In this document: one piece after another, positions 36,617 through 47,003 of the stretch
How positions within the stretch are numbered: the stretch's first letter is position 1
Layout of the letters: the number at the start of each line of letters is the position of its first letter
Source of the DNA: Hydrangea macrophylla
Taxonomy: Eukaryota; Streptophyta; Magnoliopsida; Cornales; Hydrangeaceae
Direction of reading: 5' to 3'
DNA length: 64,000 nucleotides
NCBI GenBank assembly: GCA_033977485.1
Contig: CM066997.1
Coordinates: forward strand, 78,090,634 to 78,154,633
The notes under the pieces: generated by a model
What the model was told of the DNA's origin: nothing
Databases searched by the model: none
Seen by the model: only the letters and a program-made list of their open reading frames with translations
Made by a program: the position numbers and the translations under genes

Positions 36617-37211
36617 TGATATGCTCAGAATTATCCAGCGTGGGTCCAACGGCCACGTCAGCATCGAAGACCAAGCAGAACCCTGGGGTCCACACCCAGG
36701 GCTTGCCAGTGTCACCGCTCGGGGTGCCTGCACAGCCCGGGCGTGATCTTCGGCGACTCTCCCGGACGCGCGGCTCAACGCCAGCAGTTTCCTTGCGCGG
36801 CCGGAGTCCTATTAGGAATAAAACTCGATAGATTCCTAATCTGATAATGATCTTCCCTTAACTTATGCACATTGAATTGTGATTGATATAGGCTTCCTAA
36901 TGGATCTAAGTTTCCATGTAGAGGTGGACTCTTGCATCTATAAAAGAGCCCACCCATACCCTTCTAAAGGAGAAACGATCTGGAGAAACCTAATAACTAG
37001 AGCATCCACTGAAACGCATATACCCGAACGGTATTACTGGTAGTGCCGCCCACTATTGTTGGCTCACCAGGCCGCCGGTGATCTGCTAGTATAACGCCTA
37101 GATACACACGTGGACGTAGGTCACCTCATTAACGGGGCCGAACCACTTACAACTCCTTGGTGTCTCTCTGTCTCTCTCTGAATCCTCTCTTACCAATTCT
37201 AGGCATCATCA
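36617..37211 (+). repeat. 5' LTR of TAT element
   Basis: 595 bp, TGATATGC...GCATCATCA. A TATA box (TATAAAAG, 36,939-36,946) in CATCTATAAAAGAGCCC should set the start of genomic RNA. I found no difference from 48,913-49,507 on reading both. A diverged relative is the solo LTR at 319-919. Confidence 0.97.
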
Positions 37212-37214
37212 GTT

Positions 37215-37233
37215 TGGCGCCGTCTGTGGGAAG
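37215..37233 (+). other. Primer binding site of TAT element
   Basis: TGGCGCCGTCTGTGGGAAG starts three bases after the LTR end. TGGCGCC... is the expected complement of a tRNA 3' end carrying CCA. The exact tRNA is not resolved here. Confidence 0.8.
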
Positions 37234-37272
37234 CGTCAGTTTCCTTATCGAAAAAATCTTTGACTGATCAAC

Positions 37273-40200
37273 ATGCCGAAGAAGAAGGGCAAGAAGACCG
37301 CTGACTCGACCGGTCAGGCGGAACAGTCAGGTCAGGCGGACCAGTCAGGCCAGGAGGGTCTACAGATCGAGACACGGGCTGCCTCCATGTCCACCGAGCA
37401 AGTCACGGCGGCACTGGAGCAACTCTTGGAAAGTCAGATCCGGACGCAACGGCAAATAGAGACGCTCATGGCCCAGCATGGAAAGGTGGTCAAGGACCAC
37501 GAGAAAAACCCTTCGTCGGGAAAGCGGCCCGAAAAGAGCGTTCCTAGCCAAAGGCCCGCTCGGACCCGCGGAAGAGCCCGATCTGCACCAGTGTCCCCAC
37601 CAGATCGAGAACACCATGAAGAGGGAGAACGTAGCCAGCCTACGAGGCGTCCAAAGGAAGGGCCTCGGTATGTTCCTCGCCGAGCACGCCGAGTGGAGGA
37701 CGCCCGACTACTCATCGAACGACGCCGAGCCGCAAGGGGAGAAGCGTCCGGACGAAAGGTGAGGGAGCCGGTCGACGATCCGCCCACCCTGAGCCGGGAG
37801 GATCTTAGGCACAGGCTATCCCGGACCCGTAGCCGAGTGCTATCCCCAAGATCGACACGCTTCGAGGATGAGGACGAGGCGTCATCGTCCGACCCCACTT
37901 ATTATTCAGATGCAGATAGGAGGACCGGGCACACTGATGTTAAAGCCCAGGTCGAAGAGTTGCAGCAGCAAATTGAGAGGCTGAACCGTAAGTCCGGTCA
38001 CGACCTCACAAACACGGAAACGGAGTCGCCCTACACCTCCCGGGTGACGCAGTTCCCCATTCCGCGGAAATTCAAGCCCCCGCACCTTAGCTCTTACGAT
38101 GGCAAGGGGAGTCCGGTAGACCACATCCGCACCTATAAGGCGCAGATGGCACTGGTCACTACAACCGACGAACTGCTGTGCCTGGCCTTCCCCAGCACCT
38201 TAAAGGGATCGGCCGCGCAATGGTTCCATTCGCTGAGGCCCCGGACGGTTGACGACTTCAAATCTCTGAGCAAACTCTTCGTCAGCCAGTTCGTGGGAAT
38301 GCTTGACCGATCACAGCCGGACACCCAGCTGCTCACTGTGAAGCAGCGCAAAGGGGAGTCTCTGAGAGAATACGTGGACCGCTTCAATCAGCAGAGGCTC
38401 CAGATTCGTAATCTCAATGAGACAGCAGCAATCATGGCCTTTTGTTCAGGGGTCCAACATACCAAGGTTGCCACGTCGTTCCATCGTGACCGACCGACAA
38501 CCCTGGTGGAACTCTCGGACAGGGTCGGCAAGCACATCGATACCGAGGAATTCCTAAGGGCAAAGCGCTCCGGAACCGGGGAAGATGAGTCTCCAAGGTC
38601 CAAGCGCAAGCACGAAGGGCCGGACAAAGGCTTGGGCAAGAAGCCCAGACAGGATCAGCAGCGAGGCGGCCGGGGCCAGCAGCGGGGTGGCCGGGATCAG
38701 CCCCAAGCCACCTTCACGCCACTCTCCCGACCTATCCAGGAAGTAATGGCCGCTGCCGAGGCTCGGAGGCTACTCCCGCAGCCAGCAAAGCTCAGGGCAC
38801 CCCCCGGCAAGAGAAACCGGGACAAATTCTGCCGTTTTCACAGGGACCATGGCCACGACACGGACGACTGCTTTAAGTTGAAGATAGCCATAGAGAAGCT
38901 GATTGAGCAGGGGCACCTAGCCGAGTTTGTCACAACAGACAGGCAACCCCGACAAGGTAACCGAACTCCGGATCAGCCTCCTCCTCTCGGCCAGATCAAT
39001 GTGATTTCCGGCGGCACTTCGGGCGGAGGGGATTCGCAGACGGCAAGGAAGAGGCATGCTCGGGCATCCCGGGCGGATGTCTGGCACGTCCGATCCACCG
39101 ACTCCCCGCCGTCCGACGTGTTGACCTTTTCTTCCGACGATGTGCAGGATCTCCACTGCCCCCACGATGACCCGTTGGTTGTAACGCTCTCCATCGCCAA
39201 TTATGTGGTCAAGAGGGTACTAGTGGATACGGGCAGCTCATCGGACATTATGTTCATCTCAGCGTTCGAGCAGCTAGGGATATCCCGGGATCGATTACGG
39301 CCGGTGACGACCCCACTGGTAGGCTTCAATGGGTCCAGCACATTGCCGCTCGGCACCATCGACCTTCCAGTCCTCATGGGAACTTACCCTCAGCAAGCCT
39401 CTGTTCTGGCGAGCTTTGTTATCGTGGAAACACCATCCGCCTACAATGCCATCCTCGGTAGGCCAACCCTCAACAAAGCCAAGGTGGTCGTCTCGACATA
39501 CAGTCTGACAGTTAAGTTCCCGACCCCCCAGGGGCCCGGGAGCCTACGCGGAGATCAGATGACCGCACGGAGTTGTTACGTCAGCTCCCTGCGAAAGGGC
39601 GCCGTCACAGAATCCTTCAGCGTCCAGGATATGGATCCGAGGGACCAAAGCGGCAAAGTCGGCCCGGTAGAGGAGTTGGAAAGAGTGGTCCTGGACCCTC
39701 AACTCCCAGACCGGACTGTCAGCGTCGGTACCCTCCTCGAGCCTAGCCTCCGGGAAAAACTCATCCAGTTCCTGCGCCAAAGCCAGGACGTCTTCGCGTG
39801 GTGCCACGAAGACATGCCCGGGATTGATTCACGGGTTATGTCTCACCGCCTCAATGTCAACCCGGACTCTCGGCCGGTGAAGCAGAAAAGACGAGGCATG
39901 GCCCCCGAAAGGCAAATTGCGGTCTCTGAGGAAGTAGAGAAGCTCCTCAAGGCGGGCTCAATCCGAGAAGTCCTCTATCCCGACTGGTTGGCCAACGTCG
40001 TGTTGGTCAAAAAGAGTAACGGAAAATGGAGGATGTGCGTGGACTTTACGGACTTGAACAAGGCTTGTCCCAAGGATTGCTATCCACTGCCTAGGATAGA
40101 CCTCCTTGTGGACTCCACCGCCGGCCATTCGCTCCTCTCCTTCATGGACGCCTACTCCGGGTACAACCAGATAAGCATGCACCCCGGAGACGAAGAAAAA

Positions 40201-42909
40201 ACCGCCTTCATCACAGATCAAGGCACGTACTGTTACAAGGTGATGCCCTTCGGCCTCAAGAACGCCGGGGCAACCTACCAGCGGTTAGTCAACCACATGT
40301 TCAAAGATCTAATTGGTAAAACTATGGAAGTCTACGTTGACGATCTGCTGGTCAAGAGTCACGATGAGACCGACCACTTGGACCATCTGGCCGGAGCCTT
40401 CAGCATTTTGAGAAAGTTCAGAATGAGGTTGAACCCGGCCAAATGCACATTCGGTGTCTCGTCCGGAAAATTCCTTGGCCACCTTGTCAGCAGGCGGGGA
40501 ATCGAGGCTAACCCCGAGAAAATACAGGCCATCATCAACATGAAGTCCCCCCGATCAACCAAAGAAGTCCAAAGTTTGGCCGGACGGGTAGCCGCACTGA
40601 ACAGATTCGTCTCCCGAGCCACTGATCGTTGCCTGCCATTCTTCAAAATCCTCCGAAAGGCGTTTCAATGGTCGGAGGAGTGCGAGGGGGCATTCCAGGA
40701 ACTCAAAAAGTACTTGGCCTCTCCCCCTCTGCTCTCAACGCCAGCGCCGGGGGAAGAACTGCTCCTATACTTGGCGGTGTCACCTTCAGCGGTCAGTTCA
40801 GCTTTAGTTCGGGAAGAGCACGGGATACAGTTCCCCGTGTACTACACAAGCCGAGCACTCCAGGGCGCCGAAAGTAGATATTCCCGGGTTGAGAAGCTCG
40901 CTTTTGCGCTCGTGACATCTGCTCGAAGGCTCCGCCCATACTTCCAGGCCCACACAATTGCAGTGCTCACAGACCAGCCGTTGCGCCGGATCCTGAGCAG
41001 ACCCGAAACATCGGGAAGACTCGTCAAGTGGGCCCTGGAATTGGAAGAATTTGAAGTGGTCTACCGACCCCGGACAGCCCTCAAGGGGCAGGCAGTGGCA
41101 GATTTCCTGGTCGAGTTTACCTATGCAGAGGATCAGACCGAAGAGCTCGACCCACCAGTCTTGCCGCCCGGGCTGCAGATCAGCATCCCGACCTGGATAC
41201 TCTACGTCGACGGTTCTTCCAACAACCAGGGCAGCGGAGCAGGAATCATCCTGACCTCTCCTGACGGAATCCAGCTCGAGTACGCGCTGCGGTTCGGATT
41301 CCGCGCTTCAAACAATGAAGCCGAGTACGAAGCCCTATTGGCAGGGTTACAGTTGGCTACATCTATGGGAGCACAGCAGGTCCAAGGGTACAGTGATTCC
41401 CAGCTCGTGGTTAACCAAATTAGTCAGGAGTATGAGGCCCGAGAAGACAACATGGTGGCCTACCTGGCCCTTGTCCGAGCGGTTTCGAAGAGACTCAAAG
41501 GACTGGCCATCACGCAGATACCGCGGGAGGAGAACACCAGGGCCGACCGGTTGGCCCGCCTAGCTTCATCCTCTGAGTCAGACTTGCCCGGGATAAGGAT
41601 AGAATACCTGCCCGAGCCAAGTGTGATCAATTCAGAAGGAATGGAGGTGGACCCGGTGGACCTGGGACCCAGTTGGATGGACCCCATAGTTACATTCTTA
41701 GCGACCGGCGTGTTACCGAACGGAAAAGATGAGGCCCGCCGCACCAAATACCGTGCAGCCAGGTACCATTTAATTGATGGCATACTCTACAAAAGGGGCT
41801 TCACCATCCCATACCTCCGCTGCGTTCATCCCGGGCAAATTCAAGCGATCTTGTATGAAATTCATGAAGGAATTTGTGGGAACCACGTTGGAGGTCGGGC
41901 ACTCTCGCGGAAAGCGCTGCTGCAAGGCTATTACTGGCCAACTATGGCTCGGGATTCCAGGGACTATGTGAAAAGGTGTGACAGATGCCAAAGGTTCTCC
42001 CCCATGATCAATTGTCCGGGAGAGATGCAGACACCCATCCTTAGCCCCTGGCCGTTTGCTCAATGGGGCATCGACATAGTAGGCCCCCTGCCCATAGGAA
42101 AAGGGCAAGTCAAGTTTGCTGTCATAGCCGTGGACTACTTTACCAAGTGGGCAGAAGCCGAGCCATTGGCCACCATCACCGAGAAGAAGATGGAGGGTTT
42201 TATAGAGAAAAATATCCTCAGCAGGTTTGGCACCCCCCGTGTACTGGTGAGCGACAATGGCAGACAATTTGACACCCCGGTGTTTCGGCAGTTCTGCTCG
42301 GGCTACGGGATATCCAACCATTACTCCTCTCCCGAGCACCCTCAGGCCAACGGCCAGGCCGAGGTGACGAACAGGACAATCTTGCAGTCAATCAAGACTC
42401 GGCTTGAAAGTGCCAAAAGTCTGTGGGCTGAAGAGTTGCCGACCCTCCTGTGGGCCTACCGTACCACTCCCCGAGCAGCAACAGGCGAAACGCCGTTCTC
42501 ACTCACCTATGGCTTCGAGGCCGTGGTCCCCACAGAGCTCGGATTGCCCTCCTACCGGGTAGCCAATTTCAGTGAGCAAGGTAACGAGGAAGCTCTGAGA
42601 ACTGAACTTGATTTGGTAGAAGAGAAAAGAGATCAAGCCTATCTGAGAGTGGCAGCGTACAAGCAGAGGGTGTCAAGGTACTATAACAGCAAGGTCAAGC
42701 ATCGCAGCTTCCAAGTGGGTGATCTTGTCCTGAAGGCGGTAAACCAGTCGACCAGAATCCCGAATCATGGGAAGTTGGGGCCAAACTGGGAAGGCCCATA
42801 TACGGTCACCCGGATTCATCGACCGGGAACCTATTGGCTACGAGATTTTGACGGGCATGAGCTTTCCCACCCGTGGAACATACAGCACCTTCGAAAATAT
42901 TTTCAGTAG
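37273..42909 (+). CDS. gag-pol: TAT-clade gag-pol polyprotein (single 1,878-aa frame)
   Basis: Gag and pol are in one frame without a stop. Order by residue: basic N-terminus and Arg/Ser-rich linker (1-250); retrotransposon gag core (about 259-400); zinc-knuckle-like CRFHRDHGHDTDDC (520-533); aspartic protease with VDTGSSSD (catalytic D652); reverse transcriptase (about 880-1060) with YVDD at 1021-1024; first RNase H; and a second, archaeal-like RNase H beginning YVDGSSNNQGSG (D1313). Integrase follows, with its HHCC zinc site (H1531, H1538, C1569, C1572), the D1601, D1661, E1697 triad (D-x35-E) and a GPY-type C-terminus ending HLRKYF. All catalytic residues are present. The duplicated RNase H and absent chromodomain define the TAT clade. 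The ATG is 61 nt after the LTR and begins MPKKKGKK. No frameshift separates gag from pol, so Gag excess must arise another way if needed. Confidence 0.97.
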   Translation: MPKKKGKKTADSTGQAEQSGQADQSGQEGLQIETRAASMSTEQVTAALEQLLESQIRTQRQIETLMAQHGKVVKDHEKNPSSGKRPEKSVPSQRPARTRGRARSAPVSPPDREHHEEGERSQPTRRPKEGPRYVPRRARRVEDARLLIERRRAARGEASGRKVREPVDDPPTLSREDLRHRLSRTRSRVLSPRSTRFEDEDEASSSDPTYYSDADRRTGHTDVKAQVEELQQQIERLNRKSGHDLTNTETESPYTSRVTQFPIPRKFKPPHLSSYDGKGSPVDHIRTYKAQMALVTTTDELLCLAFPSTLKGSAAQWFHSLRPRTVDDFKSLSKLFVSQFVGMLDRSQPDTQLLTVKQRKGESLREYVDRFNQQRLQIRNLNETAAIMAFCSGVQHTKVATSFHRDRPTTLVELSDRVGKHIDTEEFLRAKRSGTGEDESPRSKRKHEGPDKGLGKKPRQDQQRGGRGQQRGGRDQPQATFTPLSRPIQEVMAAAEARRLLPQPAKLRAPPGKRNRDKFCRFHRDHGHDTDDCFKLKIAIEKLIEQGHLAEFVTTDRQPRQGNRTPDQPPPLGQINVISGGTSGGGDSQTARKRHARASRADVWHVRSTDSPPSDVLTFSSDDVQDLHCPHDDPLVVTLSIANYVVKRVLVDTGSSSDIMFISAFEQLGISRDRLRPVTTPLVGFNGSSTLPLGTIDLPVLMGTYPQQASVLASFVIVETPSAYNAILGRPTLNKAKVVVSTYSLTVKFPTPQGPGSLRGDQMTARSCYVSSLRKGAVTESFSVQDMDPRDQSGKVGPVEELERVVLDPQLPDRTVSVGTLLEPSLREKLIQFLRQSQDVFAWCHEDMPGIDSRVMSHRLNVNPDSRPVKQKRRGMAPERQIAVSEEVEKLLKAGSIREVLYPDWLANVVLVKKSNGKWRMCVDFTDLNKACPKDCYPLPRIDLLVDSTAGHSLLSFMDAYSGYNQISMHPGDEEKTAFITDQGTYCYKVMPFGLKNAGATYQRLVNHMFKDLIGKTMEVYVDDLLVKSHDETDHLDHLAGAFSILRKFRMRLNPAKCTFGVSSGKFLGHLVSRRGIEANPEKIQAIINMKSPRSTKEVQSLAGRVAALNRFVSRATDRCLPFFKILRKAFQWSEECEGAFQELKKYLASPPLLSTPAPGEELLLYLAVSPSAVSSALVREEHGIQFPVYYTSRALQGAESRYSRVEKLAFALVTSARRLRPYFQAHTIAVLTDQPLRRILSRPETSGRLVKWALELEEFEVVYRPRTALKGQAVADFLVEFTYAEDQTEELDPPVLPPGLQISIPTWILYVDGSSNNQGSGAGIILTSPDGIQLEYALRFGFRASNNEAEYEALLAGLQLATSMGAQQVQGYSDSQLVVNQISQEYEAREDNMVAYLALVRAVSKRLKGLAITQIPREENTRADRLARLASSSESDLPGIRIEYLPEPSVINSEGMEVDPVDLGPSWMDPIVTFLATGVLPNGKDEARRTKYRAARYHLIDGILYKRGFTIPYLRCVHPGQIQAILYEIHEGICGNHVGGRALSRKALLQGYYWPTMARDSRDYVKRCDRCQRFSPMINCPGEMQTPILSPWPFAQWGIDIVGPLPIGKGQVKFAVIAVDYFTKWAEAEPLATITEKKMEGFIEKNILSRFGTPRVLVSDNGRQFDTPVFRQFCSGYGISNHYSSPEHPQANGQAEVTNRTILQSIKTRLESAKSLWAEELPTLLWAYRTTPRAATGETPFSLTYGFEAVVPTELGLPSYRVANFSEQGNEEALRTELDLVEEKRDQAYLRVAAYKQRVSRYYNSKVKHRSFQVGDLVLKAVNQSTRIPNHGKLGPNWEGPYTVTRIHRPGTYWLRDFDGHELSHPWNIQHLRKYFQ

Positions 42910-43031
42910 CAGGGATGAAGGGGGTTAGCGATCGATTAGGACTCTTTGTAGCTCTACCCGAGCAGTTAAAATGAATTTGAAATAAAGTAATTACTTTTCT
43001 GCAAAGTTCCTACTCAAGTGTTCCACCCCAG

Positions 43032-43186
43032 CACAAAAAGACCTCGGGCCTAACCCCGAGGCACCTTCAAAGACCTCGGCTAAACACCAAGGCACAAAAG
43101 ACCTCGGGCCTAACCCCGAGGCACCTTCAAAGACCTTGGCTAAACACCAAGGCACAAAAAGACCTCGGGCCTAACCCCGAGGCGCA
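43032..43186 (+). repeat. 60-bp tandem repeat (2.5 copies) after pol
   Basis: Units start at the ACCTCGGGCC sites at 43,041, 43,101 and 43,162, a period of 60-61 bp. Each contains the near-palindrome CCTCGGGCCTAACCCCGAGG, able to form a hairpin. Copies are almost identical. Short tandem arrays at this place are typical of TAT/Ogre elements and can seed satellites. Confidence 0.92.
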
Positions 43187-43196
43187 GGCTTCGCCT

Positions 43197-43553
43197 AGGT
43201 CCAGCCAACGATGGGGCCTAACCCCCTAGGCAGCCAATGATGGCAAGTCTCAAAGGACCCTGCAACCACCCATGTTCCAGGTCGGTTTCCTACGGTCGGT
43301 ATTCCCGTCCATCTCCCTAACAAAACGCTTGGGGGGCAAGGGAATGCAGGCTTAAACAGGAAATTAAACAAGGTTTAACCTAGGTCCAACCGACAATGGG
43401 GGCAAACCCCCTAGGTGACCCACGATGGCTAAACCCCAAAGGACCCTGCAACCACCCATGTTCCAGGTCGATTTCCTAAGGTTGCTCGCTACTGCGCACC
43501 CGCCTTACCAAAATGCTTGGGGGGCAGGGGAATGCAGCCTTAAACAGGGAATC
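43197..43553 (+). repeat. ~180-bp tandem repeat (2 copies) after pol
   Basis: Copies at about 43,197-43,376 and 43,377-43,553 share AGGACCCTGCAACCACCCAT, GTTCCAGGTCG and CTTGGGGGGCA(A/G)GGGAATGCA. They are about 80% alike, so older than the 60-bp array. Each includes a GGGGGGCA tract like the element's PPT. The following 43,554-43,890 is non-coding. Confidence 0.82.
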
Positions 43554-44032
43554 ACACCGGTCATTAACAGTACTTGGAGTCCTAGCATTCCCAAGTACTA
43601 ACGGTGATCAGAGATAAATAACCCGGACGGTAAAACAGGACAAGTCCTATAATACACCGGGTATGCCTTCAAAAACAGGCCGAGAAGACCAGGCATTCTA
43701 CCAGTTACGGTCCTAAATCATTTTGCTAAGGCAGTGTTCGGTTCGACTAAAACTGGTCAGATACTGGCAAAAGACCAATTATTCAACCGGTTGCAACCCT
43801 AATCCATGTGTTAAGTGAAGGGTCTTGCAATTGAAAACTGGTTGGGGATTGGCAATCACATGGGCATGCAAGTACAAAATACAAACAGTTAATGGAAAGG
43901 AAAGTGGCCTCAGGGGCCTTGTCATTGATTAAAAGCGGACTTGTACAGACCCTAGGGTGAGCAGTTGTAGTAGCTCACCCCCCCCCACAAAACAAAAAAT
44001 ACTACAACAGTAAAAGAAAGGGCATAAAAGCC

Positions 44033-46138
44033 CTACTGGTCACCCACAACGTCCAGCTCTTCCTCCGCAGCAGGAGCGGCTCCAACTGGCGCAGCCTCCG
44101 CAGGCCCCCCGCCAGCAGCCCGGTCCTCTTTCCAGTAATCGGATTCGGCCCAGGAATAGCCGGAGATGTCCCAGTCCGGGTGATCCGCCATAACACGGGC
44201 AATCAGGTCCTTGTAGCCCTTGAGGAATCCAGCCTCGAATTCCTCTTCGGTATCTTTCGTCTCCGCTTCAAGGGCGGCGGTCGCTTCGGACAGAGTGGCG
44301 GTCAGAGCCTTAGCATCCTTCTCGGCAGCAACCCGACCGGCCTCCGCGGCAGCAAGCTTGGCCTCTAAAGCAGCGAGCTGGGCCTCAGCAGCCGTTCGGG
44401 AAGCCCGCTCGGTTAACACCACACCTCGGGCCTCCCCCAGCTCCTGGCCCAAAGCCCTAGCCTTCTCCGCCTCAGCCTCCCGGGCCGTCTTTTCCATGGA
44501 TAGGGCCTCCTCAGCAGCCGCCAGTTTCCCGGTCAGCGCGGGAAAGGTCGCCTCAGACCCCGCTGCTATACAACCGACCTGCAAACGAAAACAGCTATAA
44601 GCATTATGAGCGAAACAAGCAATAAGAGCCTATGAGAAGTACGAAATATGGACGCACCATATGGCTAATGCTGTAGAGCCAAGCGGTCACGTCCTCCGGG
44701 CTCAACAAGGAGCACTTGTCCACCTGACCCGGCAGCAGAGCGGGGCGGATCCTCCCGCGTACCTCATCCGCCCTCTCAACCGGCGGCACTGCAGGAAGCC
44801 CTGTATGCACGGTCTCCTCCACAGTAGGGACGGAGACGCCAGCTGTTTTGGAAGCAGCGGGCGTCTTGGGGGGCACGGCAATGGTCACCCCGGGCGCCGA
44901 GGTACCTACCCCCTCCTTGTCAGGGCGGATGACGATGCCCCGGGTGAGCCTCTTGAGCTTCTGGCCCTCGGTGGGCTCCAGCCTCTTCCTCTTTGATCCA
45001 GCTCGGGCAAGCAGGGCCTCCTCTTTCTCCTTCAGCGCCGCTGCGTCCTTGGGAGCCATTGCTGCAAAACAACCGGAAAGATATTAGGCCGCAAAGAAAG
45101 ATGCAAGAGTCAGGAAACAGGGGAATAAATAGAACGCTGACCGGGAACAGTAGGAGAGGAAGCAGGGACTTCTGAGGGCTCCTCGGGGGAATAAGACACC
45201 ACTATGTCTCCCGTCGGGGACAGAACGTTCCGAATGTTGGTGGGCAACTGTGCTAAGCCCCAAATCCTGGCCTGGGACGCCTCGGAGATCTCAGGAATGT
45301 CTGCCGACCCAGCTGCAAGTAGAAGCATAAAACCGGTTAACAGGTTAATAAATCCATAAAACTGAAAGAGACAAACAAAAGAAAGACAGGTAGCCTTACC
45401 CCTCAGCTCCTTCACCCAGGATGTCCTCGGCCGGGTCCCCGCGGCCTCGTCACAAAGGAGAAGGGTGGACACTTGGAAGAACTTGCTCTTCCACCCCTTG
45501 TTGTTACTGGGGCACTTGTCGATAATCTTTCTGCCCGGCCGGGCGGAAAAAGAAAAGAACCCCAGTTCCCCGTGTACGGCAAACGGCCGATGGGCCCATA
45601 GAAACTCCTCGAGGGTCACCTCACACCCGAACGCCTGGGGCCACAGAGATATACAACCCATCAGGAATCTCCACCCGTTGGGGGCCAGTTGCCCGGGAGC
45701 AATCCCAAGGTGAATCAGGATGGCCCTGGCTACTGGGTGGAGCGGAAGGCGGAGACCCGCCATCATTGCATCCTCGAAAAGAGTCGTGAAGCCCGGATAG
45801 TAAAGGTGCGCCCCCCCGGAATTCACCGCCAAAGAGCAACTACCCGGGAAGGAGTATTTCTTCCTAATCCGGATAAGGTCCTCGGAACGCAAAATCGAGA
45901 ATATAGACTCACAAGCAAACCCAACGCCGGGATCGGACTCCCCGGGCGCCTCGTTGCCCAAACCCCTAGAGACGGAGGCAACGGGGGCCCCCTCGGCGGA
46001 TTCGTCATCAAATTGACGGGCTGAGATCAAGCCCTCACTCTGGTGGTCAGAAGGAGGGTCCAAAACCGGGTCGGAGCCATCCGACCGGAACATCTCGCTA
46101 ATCGAACGGGACGCAGAATTGAAGCCAGAATGCTCCAT
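44033..46138 (-). CDS. Antisense gene 1: spliced 619-aa gypsy-type transposon protein
   Basis: Four coding exons on the minus strand: 46,138-45,400, 45,312-45,142, 45,061-44,658 and 44,578-44,033. The three introns (87, 80 and 79 nt) have GT-AG ends, and the joined frame is 1,860 nt without a stop. A non-coding intron (46,489-46,150; GTAAGT...CCCCAG) probably precedes the ATG. The N-terminal ~85 residues are Ser/Asp-rich. Residues ~86-225 (AGLRLPLHPVARAILIHLGI, LAPNGWRFLMGCISLW, SNNKGWKSKFFQV) match the plant 'putative gypsy type transposon' domain (Pfam Transposase_28, PF04195, from memory). Exon 3 has a basic GSKRKRLEP patch (possible NLS), and exon 4 a long Ala/Glu-rich coiled coil. Antisense ORFs are known from TAT elements (Retand, Grande); their role is unknown. 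The 87-nt intron keeps frame if retained. Homologous to gene 2. Confidence 0.85.
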
Positions 46139-46597
46139 CTCAGATGCCCCTGGGGAAGGAAGAGGGAGTAGATCGCGACCTAAATACGGATCGGAAACCC
46201 CGAGCCTGAGGTACAGGGAAGGCAATGTCACTAACCTAAAAGGCAGAGAATATATGGCCCTAAACGTCAGAAGGCACTCTCTCAGTGAAACTACGGAGAC
46301 ACCGGTCCAGCTCAAATGGCCTGAGTCTCCACCCGACCGGAAAAACGAGCAGAATCTAAGGAAGAAAAAATCCCACTCCCGCTCGAACCCTACCGGACTC
46401 ACTCTCTCCAGTCTCGCTACGAAAAGAAGAGAAGATCGGAAAGGGAAGAAGGGAACAACAGACGAAAGTTCGGAAGGAAGAGGACTTACAAAGCTTGCGC
46501 AGAAAAGAGGACTCGAGAATCTTGCTCGGACTAGCCTTTGCTCTCAGGACGTTCGGCGATCTCTCTGCAGTAAAGGGCCAGAGAAGTGGGCAAGCAT

Positions 46598-46608
46598 TCA
46601 TTTTATAG
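46598..46608 (-). promoter_or_regulatory. TATA box of antisense gene 1
   Basis: On the minus strand CTATAAAATG (46,599-46,608) lies about 110 bp upstream of the proposed leader donor site (46,489) and 460 bp before the ATG. The matching element of gene 2 is TTTATAAAA at 48,508-48,516. Confidence 0.7.
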
Positions 46609-46990
46609 AAACCGGGAACGGCCCAGATCAAAACGTATCCAACGGTCCGTGTGATCCCCCGCCCGAAATTGCTGACAGTTGTCTCCTCGGGCGCATGAAA
46701 CGTCGCCTAGAAAGGCGTGCGCATTAAAGGCCTGACATGACTGTTCGGTTGGCGCGCAAGTGGCTTGGTTGCGTCCGCGCTAGCGTAGTTCGAACCTAAC
46801 CAGGTCAACGACCGGCGAACACGTGGCAGCAGCGACTCCCGAACCAACGGATCGCCCGCTCGGGGAATGCCCCGACCGACGTCTTCCTCCGGCCCCGCCC
46901 GAAGGACAACATCCCGGTCTACTACCGAACGGTTCCCGGGGAAAATTTCAGTTTTCAACCCTCATCAGACGGAGCGTCCAATCAGCTTTG

Positions 46991-47003
46991 AAAATGGGGG
47001 GCA
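46991..47003 (+). other. Internal PPT-like tract
   Basis: AAAATGGGGGGCA repeats the context of the real PPT (GGAAATGGGGGGCA before 48,913), and the preceding bases GCGTCCAATCAGCTTTG resemble GCATCCAATTAGCTATG. It marks the outer edge of antisense module 1. It could act as a second plus-strand primer or be a relic of duplication. Confidence 0.65.

Larger units (their letters stand above)
43894..46993 (-). other. Antisense module 1 (promoter block to 3' block)
   Basis: This unit has the same ends as module 2. Its 3'-side block (43,894-43,980) shares GCAGTTGTAGTAG, CTTGTACA and GGCCTTGTCATTGAT-type words with 47,150-47,233. Its promoter-side block (about 46,600-46,993) shares AAACCTCATCAGA-, CACGTGGC- and GCGTCCAAT(C/T)AGCT-type words and the GGGGGGCA tract with 48,508-48,910. 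It contains antisense gene 1. Confidence 0.8.

Noticed and set aside
41770..42339. 189-codon minus-strand frame within pol
   Set aside because: It is the shadow of the integrase coding strand in a GC-rich region and has no recognizable domain.
44220..44600. Ser/Ala-rich plus-strand frame opposite antisense exon 4
   Set aside because: It is the complement of an Ala/Glu-rich coiled coil, a common cause of spurious open frames.
46119..46727. 202-codon plus-strand frame overlapping the antisense gene 1 promoter and leader
   Set aside because: It lies opposite a spliced leader, has biased composition and no domain, and the minus-strand reading gives a coherent gene.
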